Of a DNA stretch of 41,856 bases, positions 1 through 8,565 are shown in pieces. Below the pieces are notes generated by a model that saw only the letters and a list, made by a program, of their open reading frames with translations, did not search any database and had not been told where the DNA came from. Each line of letters starts with the position of its first letter. Positions within the stretch are counted from its first letter, which is position 1. The stretch is from Candidatus Omnitrophota bacterium (GTDB taxonomy: Bacteria > Omnitrophota > Gorgyraeia > 2-01-FULL-45-10), in the NCBI GenBank assembly GCA_016935115.1, contig JAFGRN010000014.1:1-41856 (forward strand). The letters run 5' to 3'. The position numbers and the translations under genes are program-made.

Positions 1-438
1 GTGATCACAAAAGAGTCGGATAGTTTCAGGGAGGGTAAGGCAAGTATATTAAGGGAAGGCAAGGACCTGGCGATATTTGCCTGCGGCCAGATGGTCTATG
101 AATCCATACTGGCCTGCGATGAGCTCGCCAAAGAGGGCATAAAGGCCCGGCTCGTCAACCTCCATACCATTAAGCCCATCGACAGGGATGCCATCATAAG
201 CGCCGCGTATGAAACCGGCGCGATCGTTACCGTCGAGGAGCATACTGTCATGGGTGGGTTCGGTTCGGCCATAGCGGAGATCGCGGCGCAAGACAGGCCC
301 GTTCCGATAAAGATGGTAGGCATACGGAACAGGTTCGGAGTCTCGGGCGAGCCAGATGAATTGTTTGAATATTTCGGCCTTAAGCCAAAGAATATAGTCC
401 TTGCGGCCAGGGAAGCCCTGCAGATGAAGAAGGGTTAA
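1..438 (+). CDS. Transketolase C-terminal domain/subunit, 5'-truncated by the window edge
   Basis: ORF contains LAIFACGQMVYESILACDELAKEGIKARLVNLHTIKPID and VTVEEHTVMGGFGSAIAE, typical of the transketolase C-terminal domain; the upstream part is outside the window. Confidence 0.8.
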   Translation: MITKESDSFREGKASILREGKDLAIFACGQMVYESILACDELAKEGIKARLVNLHTIKPIDRDAIISAAYETGAIVTVEEHTVMGGFGSAIAEIAAQDRPVPIKMVGIRNRFGVSGEPDELFEYFGLKPKNIVLAAREALQMKKG

Positions 439-454
439 ATAAGAATCTGGTATT

Positions 455-1318
455 ATGAGTTCCATCGAATTGACAGCGCCGGCCAAAGTAAATCTCGTCC
501 TTAAGGTATTTAACAAGCGTAAAGACGGATATCACAATCTCCTGACCCTCTTCGAGCGCATCTCTCTCTCCGATCTCGTAACCGTTTCCATGGCGCCTTC
601 GGGAATATCGATCACCTGCGACAGGGCTGTCGTAAAAAGAGCGAAGGATAATATAGCTTACAAAGCGGCCGAACTTATCCTGAAAACTGCCCGGGTGGGC
701 GCGGGAGTCAGGATCGATATCAGAAAGCGAATTCCCGTAGCCGCAGGGCTGGGCGGAGGTAGTTCCGATGCCGCGGCAACCCTTATAGGCATTAACAGGC
801 TGTTTAATATTAATATGGGCAAAGCCGGATTAATGCGCCTTGGCGCAAAATTGGGGGCTGATGTCCCTTTCTTTATATTTGATACACCATTTGCGGTGGG
901 TAGGGGTATAGGGGACAGGCTAAAAAAAGCGGATTTAAGGGTAAAATTATATCATCTTCTCATATATCCGGGCTTTAAAGTGGCTACAAAAGACGTATAT
1001 AAGGCGCTGGATTTAGGCTTGACAATGAGGCGGGGCGGTGATAAAATTACACTCCCTAAGGATTGGAGCGGCTTCGAAGGGATCGTTCACAACGACTTAG
1101 AGGATATAATTATAATTAAAAGGCCGGTCATCGGCAAAGTGATACAATGCTTGGTCTCTTCACTCGGCAGGAAGGCTATGGTTTCAGGAAGCGGACCGAG
1201 CGTATTTTGTCTTTACAGGACACGAAGGGAGGCGGTACGGGCCAGGGATAAGTTATTTAGCAGTGTGCCCGCCCGGTTAAGGCGAAACTGGCAGGTATTC
1301 ATCGTCGAGACGGTTTAG
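455..1318 (+). CDS. ispE: 4-diphosphocytidyl-2-C-methyl-D-erythritol kinase
   Basis: GHMP kinase motifs APAKVNLVLKV, PVAAGLGGGSSDAAATL and VSGSGPSVFCL; upstream of spoVG-glmU-prs-ctc-pth as in many bacteria. Confidence 0.95.
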   Translation: MSSIELTAPAKVNLVLKVFNKRKDGYHNLLTLFERISLSDLVTVSMAPSGISITCDRAVVKRAKDNIAYKAAELILKTARVGAGVRIDIRKRIPVAAGLGGGSSDAAATLIGINRLFNINMGKAGLMRLGAKLGADVPFFIFDTPFAVGRGIGDRLKKADLRVKLYHLLIYPGFKVATKDVYKALDLGLTMRRGGDKITLPKDWSGFEGIVHNDLEDIIIIKRPVIGKVIQCLVSSLGRKAMVSGSGPSVFCLYRTRREAVRARDKLFSSVPARLRRNWQVFIVETV

Positions 1319-1330
1319 GAGGAGCGCGCA

Positions 1331-1822
1331 ATGGATATTACGGAAGTAAAGATCTTTTTAAAAGAGGGGCAGGACAAGAAGCTGAAGGCGTATGCGACCA
1401 TCACCTTCGATAACATGTTCGTGGTAAGGAACGTGAAAGTTATCGAGGGCACAAAAGGTTTGTTTGTCGCAATGCCGTCGAGAAAACTTAAAGAGCCGTG
1501 TCCGAAATGCAACTTCAGGAATTCGGTGAGGTCCAAATACTGCAATAACTGCGGCGCGGCGCTGCCGATGACCGAGCATAAGGCTCCCCCCGCGGGCGCG
1601 GAAGGCGCGGCGAGAGAGTCCGAACATAAAGACATAGCGCACCCTATAACGGCGGAGTGCAGGGACTATATACAGAAGAAAGTGCTGGAAGCCTATGATA
1701 AAGAGAAGAAACATACATCTGTCCCATCCTCGCCGTCATCGGCATCGTCTTCCGGAACGCATTCATCCCGTGGACAGGCAAAGCCCGCCATTACAATGGA
1801 AGACGAGGACATAGAGCTGTAG
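1331..1822 (+). CDS. spoVG: SpoVG-family regulator with an inserted CxxC/CxxC zinc-ribbon-like segment
   Basis: SpoVG core ITEVKIFL...AYATITFDNMFVVRNVKVIEGTKGLFVAMPSRK and DIAHPI...IQKKVLEAY; insert CPKCNFRNSVRSKYCNNCG between the two. Confidence 0.88.
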   Translation: MDITEVKIFLKEGQDKKLKAYATITFDNMFVVRNVKVIEGTKGLFVAMPSRKLKEPCPKCNFRNSVRSKYCNNCGAALPMTEHKAPPAGAEGAARESEHKDIAHPITAECRDYIQKKVLEAYDKEKKHTSVPSSPSSASSSGTHSSRGQAKPAITMEDEDIEL

Positions 1823-1852
1823 TTCGGGCGAACCGTAAGCCATTAACTATAT

Positions 1853-1926
1853 TGCCCGGTGGTGTAATGGTAGCACATCAGATTTTGGATCTGAGTGTTC
1901 AGGTTCGAATCCTGGCCGGGCAGCCA
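1853..1926 (+). tRNA. tRNA-Gln (anticodon UUG), CCA encoded
   Basis: Acceptor TGCCCGG/CCGGGCA, anticodon stem TCAGA/TCTGA with loop TTTTGGA (anticodon TTG), T-loop GGTTCGAATCC, 3' GCCA. Confidence 0.96.
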
Positions 1927-1954
1927 GTAGCTTGAGCAAGAGAAGTCAGGGATT

Positions 1955-2026
1955 CGAAGCTTGTGAGCGCCGAGCGAATAGCGAGGAAAAGCGCTATGCG
2001 CGGTAGCCAGGCTGTATGAAGCTTCG
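1955..2026. repeat. Structured sequence downstream of tRNA-Gln (element E, related fragment)
   Basis: Arms CGAAGCTT/AAGCTTCG, inner ATAGCG/CGCTAT hairpin, GTGAGCGCCGAGCGAATAGCGAG resembling GTGAGCGGCGAGCGAAAGCAAG of element B. Confidence 0.5.
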
Positions 2027-2044
2027 TAGGAATGAGAGGTTGAG

Positions 2045-3346
2045 TTGAAAGATATAGTTGCTATAGTACTGGCCGCGGGGCGCGGAACGAGGATGAATTC
2101 GGATATTCCGAAGGTCCTTCACCGCATATTCGGTAAGCCGATAATCTCCTATGTGCTGGGCTCTTTGAGGGAATCGGGCGTGGCCGATATCATAACTGTG
2201 GCGGGGTTCGGCAGTGATAAACTGCGCGAAACGGTAGATACCAGGATCGTTATCCAGAAGAAACTTCTCGGTTCAGGAGACGCGGTCGCCTCGGCGACAG
2301 GCGCCCTCGGGAAATACGAAGGCGATGTGGTCGTAATCTGCGGAGATACTCCGCTCGTCAGCGCTAATACTATACGTGAATTGATCGCCAAACACAGGGC
2401 GTCGGGGGCGAGCGCCACGCTCACAACGGCGGTGCTTAAGGATCCGATGGAATACGGCAGGATCGTGAGAAGCGAGGACGGCAGGATCACGAAGATCGTC
2501 GAAGAGATAAAGGCTGAGCTGCACGAGAAGGCGATAAATGAAGTCAATGTCGGGACATACTGTTTTAAATCGAGAGACTTATTTGACGCGCTCGGCCAGG
2601 TTAAGCGCGACCCGAAAAAGGGAGAGTCCTTCCTGACCGATACGGTTGAAATACTGCGCCGGGCAGGCAAGTCGGTGGAGTCGATATCGATCAAGGACGC
2701 TGACGAAATGATAGGGATAAATTCCCGCAAGGATCTTGCCCGGGCGGCCTCCATCCTGAAGAATAGGATTCTTGATGAGCTGATGTTGAGCGGTGTAACG
2801 ATAGAGGATCCTGCCACTACTACGGTATACCCTGATGCCAGAATAGGCCGTGACACGGTGATCCGTCCCAACACGTTTATAGGCCCGGATGTGGAGATAG
2901 GCAAGGCCTGCAGTATCGGGCCTTTCGCCAGGATCACGGGGAATGTGCGCGTAGGCAATGAAGTCATAATAGGGAACTTTGTCGAGCTGGTGAGGACCGT
3001 GATAGACGACGGATGCAGGGTAAAGCACCATACATATCTCGGGGACACGACGCTCGGCAGGAAAGTCAATATAGGAGCCGGCACTATAACGGCAAACTAT
3101 GATGGCAAGAACAAAAATAAGACGGTAATAGAAGACGGCGCTTTTATAGGAGTGGGCTCGGTATTGATAGCTCCGATAAGGATCGGAAAGGCTGCTACAG
3201 TCGGAGCCGGCTGTGTGGTATTGAGGGGCAATGATGTGCCTTCGGGCAAAACGGTCGTCGGAGTACCGGCGAGGATTCTTGAAAAACGCACGGGTAAGGG
3301 GAGAAGGAGAACGGATGAAAAACGGCCTGTTAATATTCAGCGGTAA
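2045..3346 (+). CDS. glmU: Bifunctional UDP-GlcNAc pyrophosphorylase / glucosamine-1-P acetyltransferase
   Basis: AIVLAAGRGTRMNSDIPKVLH nucleotidyltransferase motif, left-handed beta-helix hexapeptides, C-terminal NIGAGTITANYDGKNKNKTVIEDGAFIG; TTG start. Confidence 0.95.
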   Translation: MKDIVAIVLAAGRGTRMNSDIPKVLHRIFGKPIISYVLGSLRESGVADIITVAGFGSDKLRETVDTRIVIQKKLLGSGDAVASATGALGKYEGDVVVICGDTPLVSANTIRELIAKHRASGASATLTTAVLKDPMEYGRIVRSEDGRITKIVEEIKAELHEKAINEVNVGTYCFKSRDLFDALGQVKRDPKKGESFLTDTVEILRRAGKSVESISIKDADEMIGINSRKDLARAASILKNRILDELMLSGVTIEDPATTTVYPDARIGRDTVIRPNTFIGPDVEIGKACSIGPFARITGNVRVGNEVIIGNFVELVRTVIDDGCRVKHHTYLGDTTLGRKVNIGAGTITANYDGKNKNKTVIEDGAFIGVGSVLIAPIRIGKAATVGAGCVVLRGNDVPSGKTVVGVPARILEKRTGKGRRRTDEKRPVNIQR

Positions 3347-4256
3347 TTCCAATAAACGGCTTGCGGAAGACATCTGTAAGTTCCTGAAGGTTGAATTGGG
3401 CGACGCGTCGGTCGACAAATTTTCCGACGATGAAATACGGGTAAAGATAAACGAGAATGTGCGCGGTCACGATGTATTTGTAGTACAGTCCACATCCCAG
3501 CCCTGCAATGACAATTTAATGGAATTATTGATCATGATCGACGCCTTAAAACGCGCTTCTGCCCAGAGGATCACGGCGGTCCTGCCGTATTTCGGATATG
3601 CCAGGCAGGACAGGAAAGACCAGCCGCGCGTTCCAATAACAGCGAAGCTTGTCGCCAATGTGCTATCTGTCGCCGGAGCGGACAGGGTCCTCACCGTAGA
3701 CCTGCATGCGGGCCAGATACAGGGATTTTTTGATATTCCACTGGATCACCTCTACGCCTTTACGATATTCGCCGAATACATAAAAGACCTGGGGATCGAT
3801 AAGAACCTGGTTATCGTTACTCCGGATGTCGGCGGCATAAAGACCGCCAGGGCTTATGCAAAGAAGATGAACTGCCACCTGGCCATTGTCGATAAGAGGC
3901 GAATAGACGATAAGCAAGCTGAAGCCATGCATATAATGGGGGATGTCGCGGGCAAGAATGTTGTCATAGTGGATGACATGGTAGCCACGGCCGGTTCGCT
4001 TGTCGAAGCCGTTACCGCGCTTAAGAAAGCGGGAGCGCTGGAAGTATATGCGACGATAACCCATCCTGTTCTCTGCGGCCCGGCTATAGAACGGCTGAAG
4101 AAAGCCAATATAAAAGAACTCGTTGTAACGGATACAATACCGATTCCGAAGGAGAATATGATTCCCCGGATAAAGGTCCTGTCAGTAGCTTCCCTGCTGG
4201 GAGAAGCGATAATGAGGATCCATACAGAAAAATCCATCAGCGTGCTGTTCGATTAG
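3315..4256 (+). CDS. prs: Ribose-phosphate pyrophosphokinase (start placed at 3315 rather than the track's 3231)
   Basis: NGLLIFSGNSNKRLAEDICKFL, PYFGYARQDRK and VIVDDMVATAGSLVEA motifs; SD-like GAGAAGGAGA before ATG 3315. Confidence 0.95.
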   Translation: MKNGLLIFSGNSNKRLAEDICKFLKVELGDASVDKFSDDEIRVKINENVRGHDVFVVQSTSQPCNDNLMELLIMIDALKRASAQRITAVLPYFGYARQDRKDQPRVPITAKLVANVLSVAGADRVLTVDLHAGQIQGFFDIPLDHLYAFTIFAEYIKDLGIDKNLVIVTPDVGGIKTARAYAKKMNCHLAIVDKRRIDDKQAEAMHIMGDVAGKNVVIVDDMVATAGSLVEAVTALKKAGALEVYATITHPVLCGPAIERLKKANIKELVVTDTIPIPKENMIPRIKVLSVASLLGEAIMRIHTEKSISVLFD

Positions 4257-4275
4257 AGAAGGAGAGTGTAGCGAT

Positions 4276-5007
4276 ATGGAAAAAGTGGTACTTAAAGCCC
4301 AGGTTCGCACTGAAACCGGCAAGAGGGTTGCCAAGGACCTGAGGGCGAAAGGATTGATTCCCGCTAATGTCTATAAAGGCGGCTCAGGCGCGGTGAGCCT
4401 TCAGCTGGCTTCCGGCGAGCTGATTAATGCGCTTGAAACAAAGGCTGGAGAGAACGTACTGATAACACTCAAGATATCCGGCGGAAAGTCCGTCATAAAG
4501 GATAAGACCGTGCTGATCAAGGAGATCCAGAGGGAGCCGATAAGGGATGGTATACTTCATGTGGATTTTAACGAGATATCCCTTACTGAGATGCTAAAAG
4601 TCAATGTGCCGCTCTCATCCAAAGGAGAGCCTGTCGGAGTGAAGATGGATGGCGGGGTACTGGAGCATATCATGTGGGAGATAGAAGTCGAGTGTCTGCC
4701 TACGGATATACCCGAAAAACTGGAGGTCGATGTCTCCGGCCTGAAGATCGGGGAGTCGTTGCATGTCAAGGATATCGCCGTGCCGTCCGGCGTTAAGATT
4801 ATCAACGATCCTGAGCTTATTATAATGAGTGTGAAGGCTCCTAAAGTCGAGGTTCCAAAAGAAGAGGTTCCTGCCGAAGGCGCGGCCGAACCTGAGCTCA
4901 TAAGGAAGAAGAAGGAAGAGGAAGCCGCCGAAGGCGCCGAAGAGGCTCCAAAAGAAGCTCCAAAAGAAAAGGAAGCCCCTAAGGATAAAGAGGCCAAGAA
5001 GGGATAG
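4276..5007 (+). CDS. rplY: 50S ribosomal protein L25/general stress protein Ctc, low-complexity charged C-terminus
   Basis: L25/Ctc fold motifs (AQVRTETGKRVAKDLRAKGLIPANVYKGG); prs-ctc-pth synteny. Confidence 0.93.
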   Translation: MEKVVLKAQVRTETGKRVAKDLRAKGLIPANVYKGGSGAVSLQLASGELINALETKAGENVLITLKISGGKSVIKDKTVLIKEIQREPIRDGILHVDFNEISLTEMLKVNVPLSSKGEPVGVKMDGGVLEHIMWEIEVECLPTDIPEKLEVDVSGLKIGESLHVKDIAVPSGVKIINDPELIIMSVKAPKVEVPKEEVPAEGAAEPELIRKKKEEEAAEGAEEAPKEAPKEKEAPKDKEAKKG

Positions 5008-5588
5008 TGTTGAAGTTTATCATAGGCCTTGGCAATCCCGAGCCGGAATATAAGGGTACGAAACATAACATAGGCTTTGCTGTAGTGAATGCCCTCGCCG
5101 GGGATTACGGCATAAAGATAAAGGAGAAGTTCCATTTCTCCCTTGCAGGGCACGGCAGGATTGAAGGCAAGGAAGTGACGCTGGTGCTTCCGCAGACTTT
5201 CATGAACCTATCGGGCAATGCCGTGGGAGAGATAATGCGCCGGGGGGCAAAGAAGCTCGAAGATATACTGGTCATACATGATGACGTGAATCTCGAGCTG
5301 GGGCGCATCAGGCTGAGGAAGAGCGGTTCATCCGGCGGGCATAAAGGGATCGAATCGATAATACATACGTTGAAAGACGGCTCTTTCCCGCGGCTTAAGG
5401 TAGGGATAGCTACCGAGGTCCATAAAGGGGACATTACAGGATATGTCCTTAGCCCCTTTAGGAGAAAAGAGCTGCGCAATGCCGCGCACGCAGTGGAGTT
5501 AGCGAAAGAATCGGTAATAACGCTCTTGACAGATGGCATGGATGCCGCGATGAACAGGTATAATAAAAGGAAAGTGGGAACCTCATAA
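5007..5588 (+). CDS. pth: Peptidyl-tRNA hydrolase
   Basis: IIGLGNPEPEYKGTKHNIGFAVV, PQTFMNLSGNAVGE and HDDVNLELGRIRLRKSGSSGGHKGI. Confidence 0.96.
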   Translation: MLKFIIGLGNPEPEYKGTKHNIGFAVVNALAGDYGIKIKEKFHFSLAGHGRIEGKEVTLVLPQTFMNLSGNAVGEIMRRGAKKLEDILVIHDDVNLELGRIRLRKSGSSGGHKGIESIIHTLKDGSFPRLKVGIATEVHKGDITGYVLSPFRRKELRNAAHAVELAKESVITLLTDGMDAAMNRYNKRKVGTS

Positions 5589-5673
5589 TACATAGTTTTA
5601 ACCTTTGATTTATTAAATGTGGTGTGGTAGTCTAGGTGCTAAATAATTAATAAGCGGAGGAAGAGAGAAGAGG

Positions 5674-5955
5674 ATGAATAATTACGAAGGGGTTTTTATA
5701 ATAAGGCCGGAGATCAAAGAAGAGGACGTAAAGAATATTTTCAAGACCATAAATGATATGGTGTCTAAAAACGGCGGCAATATTAAGAAAGAGGAGCCAT
5801 GGGGTAAAAGGCCGCTCTCCTATCCGGTCAATAAGCTGAAAGAGGCGTATTATTATAAGCTCGATTTTGAAGCGCCTTCTTCCGCTGTGGCGAAAGTCGA
5901 AGCCGCATGCAAGCTCAATGCCGATATAGCAAGGATAATGATAACCAGGAGATAA
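5674..5955 (+). CDS. rpsF: 30S ribosomal protein S6
   Basis: MNNYEGVFIIRPEI...WGKRPLSYPVNKLKEAYYYKLDFEA; S6-Ssb-S18-L9-DnaB order. Confidence 0.94.
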   Translation: MNNYEGVFIIRPEIKEEDVKNIFKTINDMVSKNGGNIKKEEPWGKRPLSYPVNKLKEAYYYKLDFEAPSSAVAKVEAACKLNADIARIMITRR

Positions 5956-5959
5956 GCGG

Positions 5960-6439
5960 ATGGCAAGCCTTAACAGAGTATTGCTTATAGGAAATCTCAC
6001 CAGAGATCCGGAACTCAGATATATACCGAGCGGCTCGGCTGTCGCTACCTTTACTATAGCCGTTAACCGTGTCTATACGACGCCTGCGGGCGAGAAGAAG
6101 GAGCAGGTGTCTTTCATACGTATCGTTGTCTGGGGGCGCAGGGCCGAGGTCTGTGGGGAATATCTATCTAAGGGAAGCCCGGTCTTTGTGGAAGGCCGTC
6201 TGCAATCGCGCGACTGGCAGACCCAGGACGGGCAGAAGCGCAATACAGTCGAAGTAATAGCCGATAATGTGCAATTTTTAAGAAGCGGCGACAGGAAAAG
6301 CCCGGCCGTCGCGGGAAAACAGCCCTCCCAACAGGAGGAGATAGGCACAATAGACCTGAACGAGGAATCTGCCGCATCGCCGGTAGATAACAGTGCCGGC
6401 GCGGGAGCCGGGGTTGCCGACGAGGAAGTTCCGTTTTAA
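5960..6439 (+). CDS. ssb: Single-stranded DNA-binding protein
   Basis: LNRVLLIGNLTRDPELRYIPSGSAVATFTIAVNR, acidic tail ending EEVPF. Confidence 0.95.
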   Translation: MASLNRVLLIGNLTRDPELRYIPSGSAVATFTIAVNRVYTTPAGEKKEQVSFIRIVVWGRRAEVCGEYLSKGSPVFVEGRLQSRDWQTQDGQKRNTVEVIADNVQFLRSGDRKSPAVAGKQPSQQEEIGTIDLNEESAASPVDNSAGAGAGVADEEVPF

Positions 6440-6461
6440 CATGGATAATAAGGAGAAATGA

Positions 6462-6740
6462 ATGTTTAAACCGTTTAACAAGCCTGAAAAAAAGAAACCG
6501 ATAAAAAAAACCGGCGAAAGGAAGAAGAAGGTCTTTAAAAAAAGGCCTTGCCGTTTCTGTATAGACAAGGTTAAGGCTATAGACTATCTGGAGTATCAGA
6601 AATTTTCCAGGTTCCTGACCGAGCGCGGCAAGATAGTTCCGTCCAGGATATCCGGAAATTGCGCGAAACATCAACGGTTGCTCGCCAGAGCGGTCAAAAA
6701 AGCGCGGGTGCTGGCGCTATTACCATTCGTATCGGAGTAA
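6462..6740 (+). CDS. rpsR: 30S ribosomal protein S18 with Lys-rich N-terminal extension
   Basis: KRPCRFCIDKVKAIDYLEYQKFSRFLTERGKIVPSRISGNCAKHQRLLARAVKKARVLALLPF. Confidence 0.93.
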   Translation: MFKPFNKPEKKKPIKKTGERKKKVFKKRPCRFCIDKVKAIDYLEYQKFSRFLTERGKIVPSRISGNCAKHQRLLARAVKKARVLALLPFVSE

Positions 6741-6744
6741 AGAG

Positions 6745-7188
6745 ATGAAACTTATATTGACACAGGATATAGACAGGCTGGGAAAGGCCGGCGACGTTGT
6801 TGATGTGGCGGAAGGTTACGCGCGTAATTTTCTACTGCCTAACAGTAAGGCGAAGGCCGCGACGGCCGGTAATATGAAGCTGCTGGAAGCCAGGCGGAAG
6901 AAGGAAGCCTCCGACGAGGCTAGGAAAGTCGAAGCTGCCAGGGCCCTTGCTAACAGGATCGGCAATCTTTCCATAACCATAGCGGTTCAGGCCGGTGAAG
7001 AAGAGAAACTCTTCGGATCGGTTACGAGCGAAGCGGTTTCGGAGAGGCTGAAAGAAGAAGGGATAGAGATAGACAAGAAAGATATATTGTTGGAAGAGCC
7101 CATAAAAAAACTGGGCGTCTATCAGATCTCGGCTAAGGTACATCCGGAAGTGAAAGCTACTTTAAGGGTCTGGATAGTAAAGAAATAA
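6745..7188 (+). CDS. rplI: 50S ribosomal protein L9
   Basis: MKLILTQDIDRLGKAGDVVDVAEGYARNFLLPNSKA. Confidence 0.96.
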   Translation: MKLILTQDIDRLGKAGDVVDVAEGYARNFLLPNSKAKAATAGNMKLLEARRKKEASDEARKVEAARALANRIGNLSITIAVQAGEEEKLFGSVTSEAVSERLKEEGIEIDKKDILLEEPIKKLGVYQISAKVHPEVKATLRVWIVKK

Positions 7189-7194
7189 GGCAAG

Positions 7195-8565
7195 ATGGCT
7201 AACCAAGAGATTATCGAAAAGATACCGCCTCAGAGTATTGACGCGGAGATGGCTGTGCTCGGCGCGATGCTTCTCGACAGGGAGGTGATACCGCAAGCGA
7301 TAGAGATGCTGATCGCGGATTCTTTTTATAAAGAGGCTAACAGGAAAGTTTTTTCGGCCATCATCAAGATTTTCGACGAAAACAGAGGCGTTGACCTCAT
7401 AACCGTTATAGAGGAGCTTAAAAGCACAAACTCCCTCGAGGCGGCAGGGGGGCCGGATTATATTACAGGCCTGGCTTCGAGCGTGCCCACCGCGGCAAAT
7501 TTCATACACTATGCCAGGATCGTGAGGGAGAAGATGATCCTGCGTAACCTAATCAGCACGGCCACCTCCATAGTCACGGAATGCTATGACACCTCAAAGG
7601 GCGTCGACAGCCTGGTCGATAAAGCCGAGCAGATGATATTCGAAGTAGCGTCGAGGAAGGTCGACAGGAAGCTTACGCCCCTCAAGGATATCATAAAAAA
7701 TTCCATCGAAACTATAGATAACCTGTATCAGCGCAAGGAGAATGTAACCGGCATATCCACGGGATTCAGGGAGCTTGATATCAAGACGGCGGGATTCCAG
7801 CAGTCGGATCTGATAGTGGTGGCGGCCCGTCCGTCGATGGGAAAGAGCGCGCTTGCGTCATGTATCACGGAACATGCGGCCGTTATTGATAAGGTACCGG
7901 TGGCATTCTTCAGCCTTGAAATGTCGAAAGAACAGCTGGTACAGAGGATGCTATGCTCGCATGCGCGCGTGGACGCGCATAAGGTAAGGACAGGCTTCCT
8001 CTCGCAGGCGGACTGGCCAAAACTTGTGAGCGCGGCTGGGAAATTGTCCGAAGCGCCTATCTATATCGACGACACGCCGGGCATATCGGTGCTGGAATTG
8101 CGCGCCAAGGCGCGCCGCATGAAAGCGCAGTTTGACGTGAAGCTTATAGTCCTGGATTATCTTCAGCTTATGCAGGGGCCCTCCGGAGCGGATTCCAGGC
8201 AGCAGGAGATATCCGAGATATCAAGGTCGCTTAAGGCGCTCGCAAGGGAACTGAATGTCCCGATAATCGCTATAAGCCAGCTTTCAAGGGCGGTAGAGCA
8301 GAGGACGGACCACCGTCCGCAGCTCTCGGACCTGAGGGAATCCGGCGCGATAGAACAGGACGCGGATGTTGTTATACTCCTGCTGAGAGAGTGGTACTAT
8401 AATCCCACAGAAGAGAATAAGGGCCGCGCGGAGATAATTGTGGCTAAACAGAGGAATGGCCCAACAGGAAGTTTTGAACTGGCGTTTTTGGGAGAATATA
8501 TGAGATTTGAGAACCTTGTTTCGCGCACAGAAGAGTTTATGGACGCGGAAATGGAGAAGGTATGA
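7195..8565 (+). CDS. dnaB: Replicative DNA helicase DnaB
   Basis: PPQSIDAEMAVLGAMLLD N-terminus; ARPSMGKSAL Walker A; LDYLQLM Walker B; DLRESGAIEQDADVV. Confidence 0.97.
   Translation: MANQEIIEKIPPQSIDAEMAVLGAMLLDREVIPQAIEMLIADSFYKEANRKVFSAIIKIFDENRGVDLITVIEELKSTNSLEAAGGPDYITGLASSVPTAANFIHYARIVREKMILRNLISTATSIVTECYDTSKGVDSLVDKAEQMIFEVASRKVDRKLTPLKDIIKNSIETIDNLYQRKENVTGISTGFRELDIKTAGFQQSDLIVVAARPSMGKSALASCITEHAAVIDKVPVAFFSLEMSKEQLVQRMLCSHARVDAHKVRTGFLSQADWPKLVSAAGKLSEAPIYIDDTPGISVLELRAKARRMKAQFDVKLIVLDYLQLMQGPSGADSRQQEISEISRSLKALARELNVPIIAISQLSRAVEQRTDHRPQLSDLRESGAIEQDADVVILLLREWYYNPTEENKGRAEIIVAKQRNGPTGSFELAFLGEYMRFENLVSRTEEFMDAEMEKV

Noticed and set aside
2149-3084. 311-aa minus-strand ORF opposite glmU, with other long minus-strand ORFs (e.g. 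2579-3418, 36612-37466, 15869-16627)
   Set aside because: Antisense shadows of strongly supported + strand genes; low-complexity Ser/Ile/Arg-rich translations with no recognisable motifs
4849-5004. Repeats in the L25/Ctc tail (EAPKEAPKEKEAPKDKEAKKG)
   Set aside because: Low-complexity charged C-termini are common in L25/Ctc proteins; not treated as a separate finding
5605-5633. Promoter upstream of rpsF (TTGATT-17-TAGTCT)
   Set aside because: The -10 is poor; plausible but not distinguishable from chance
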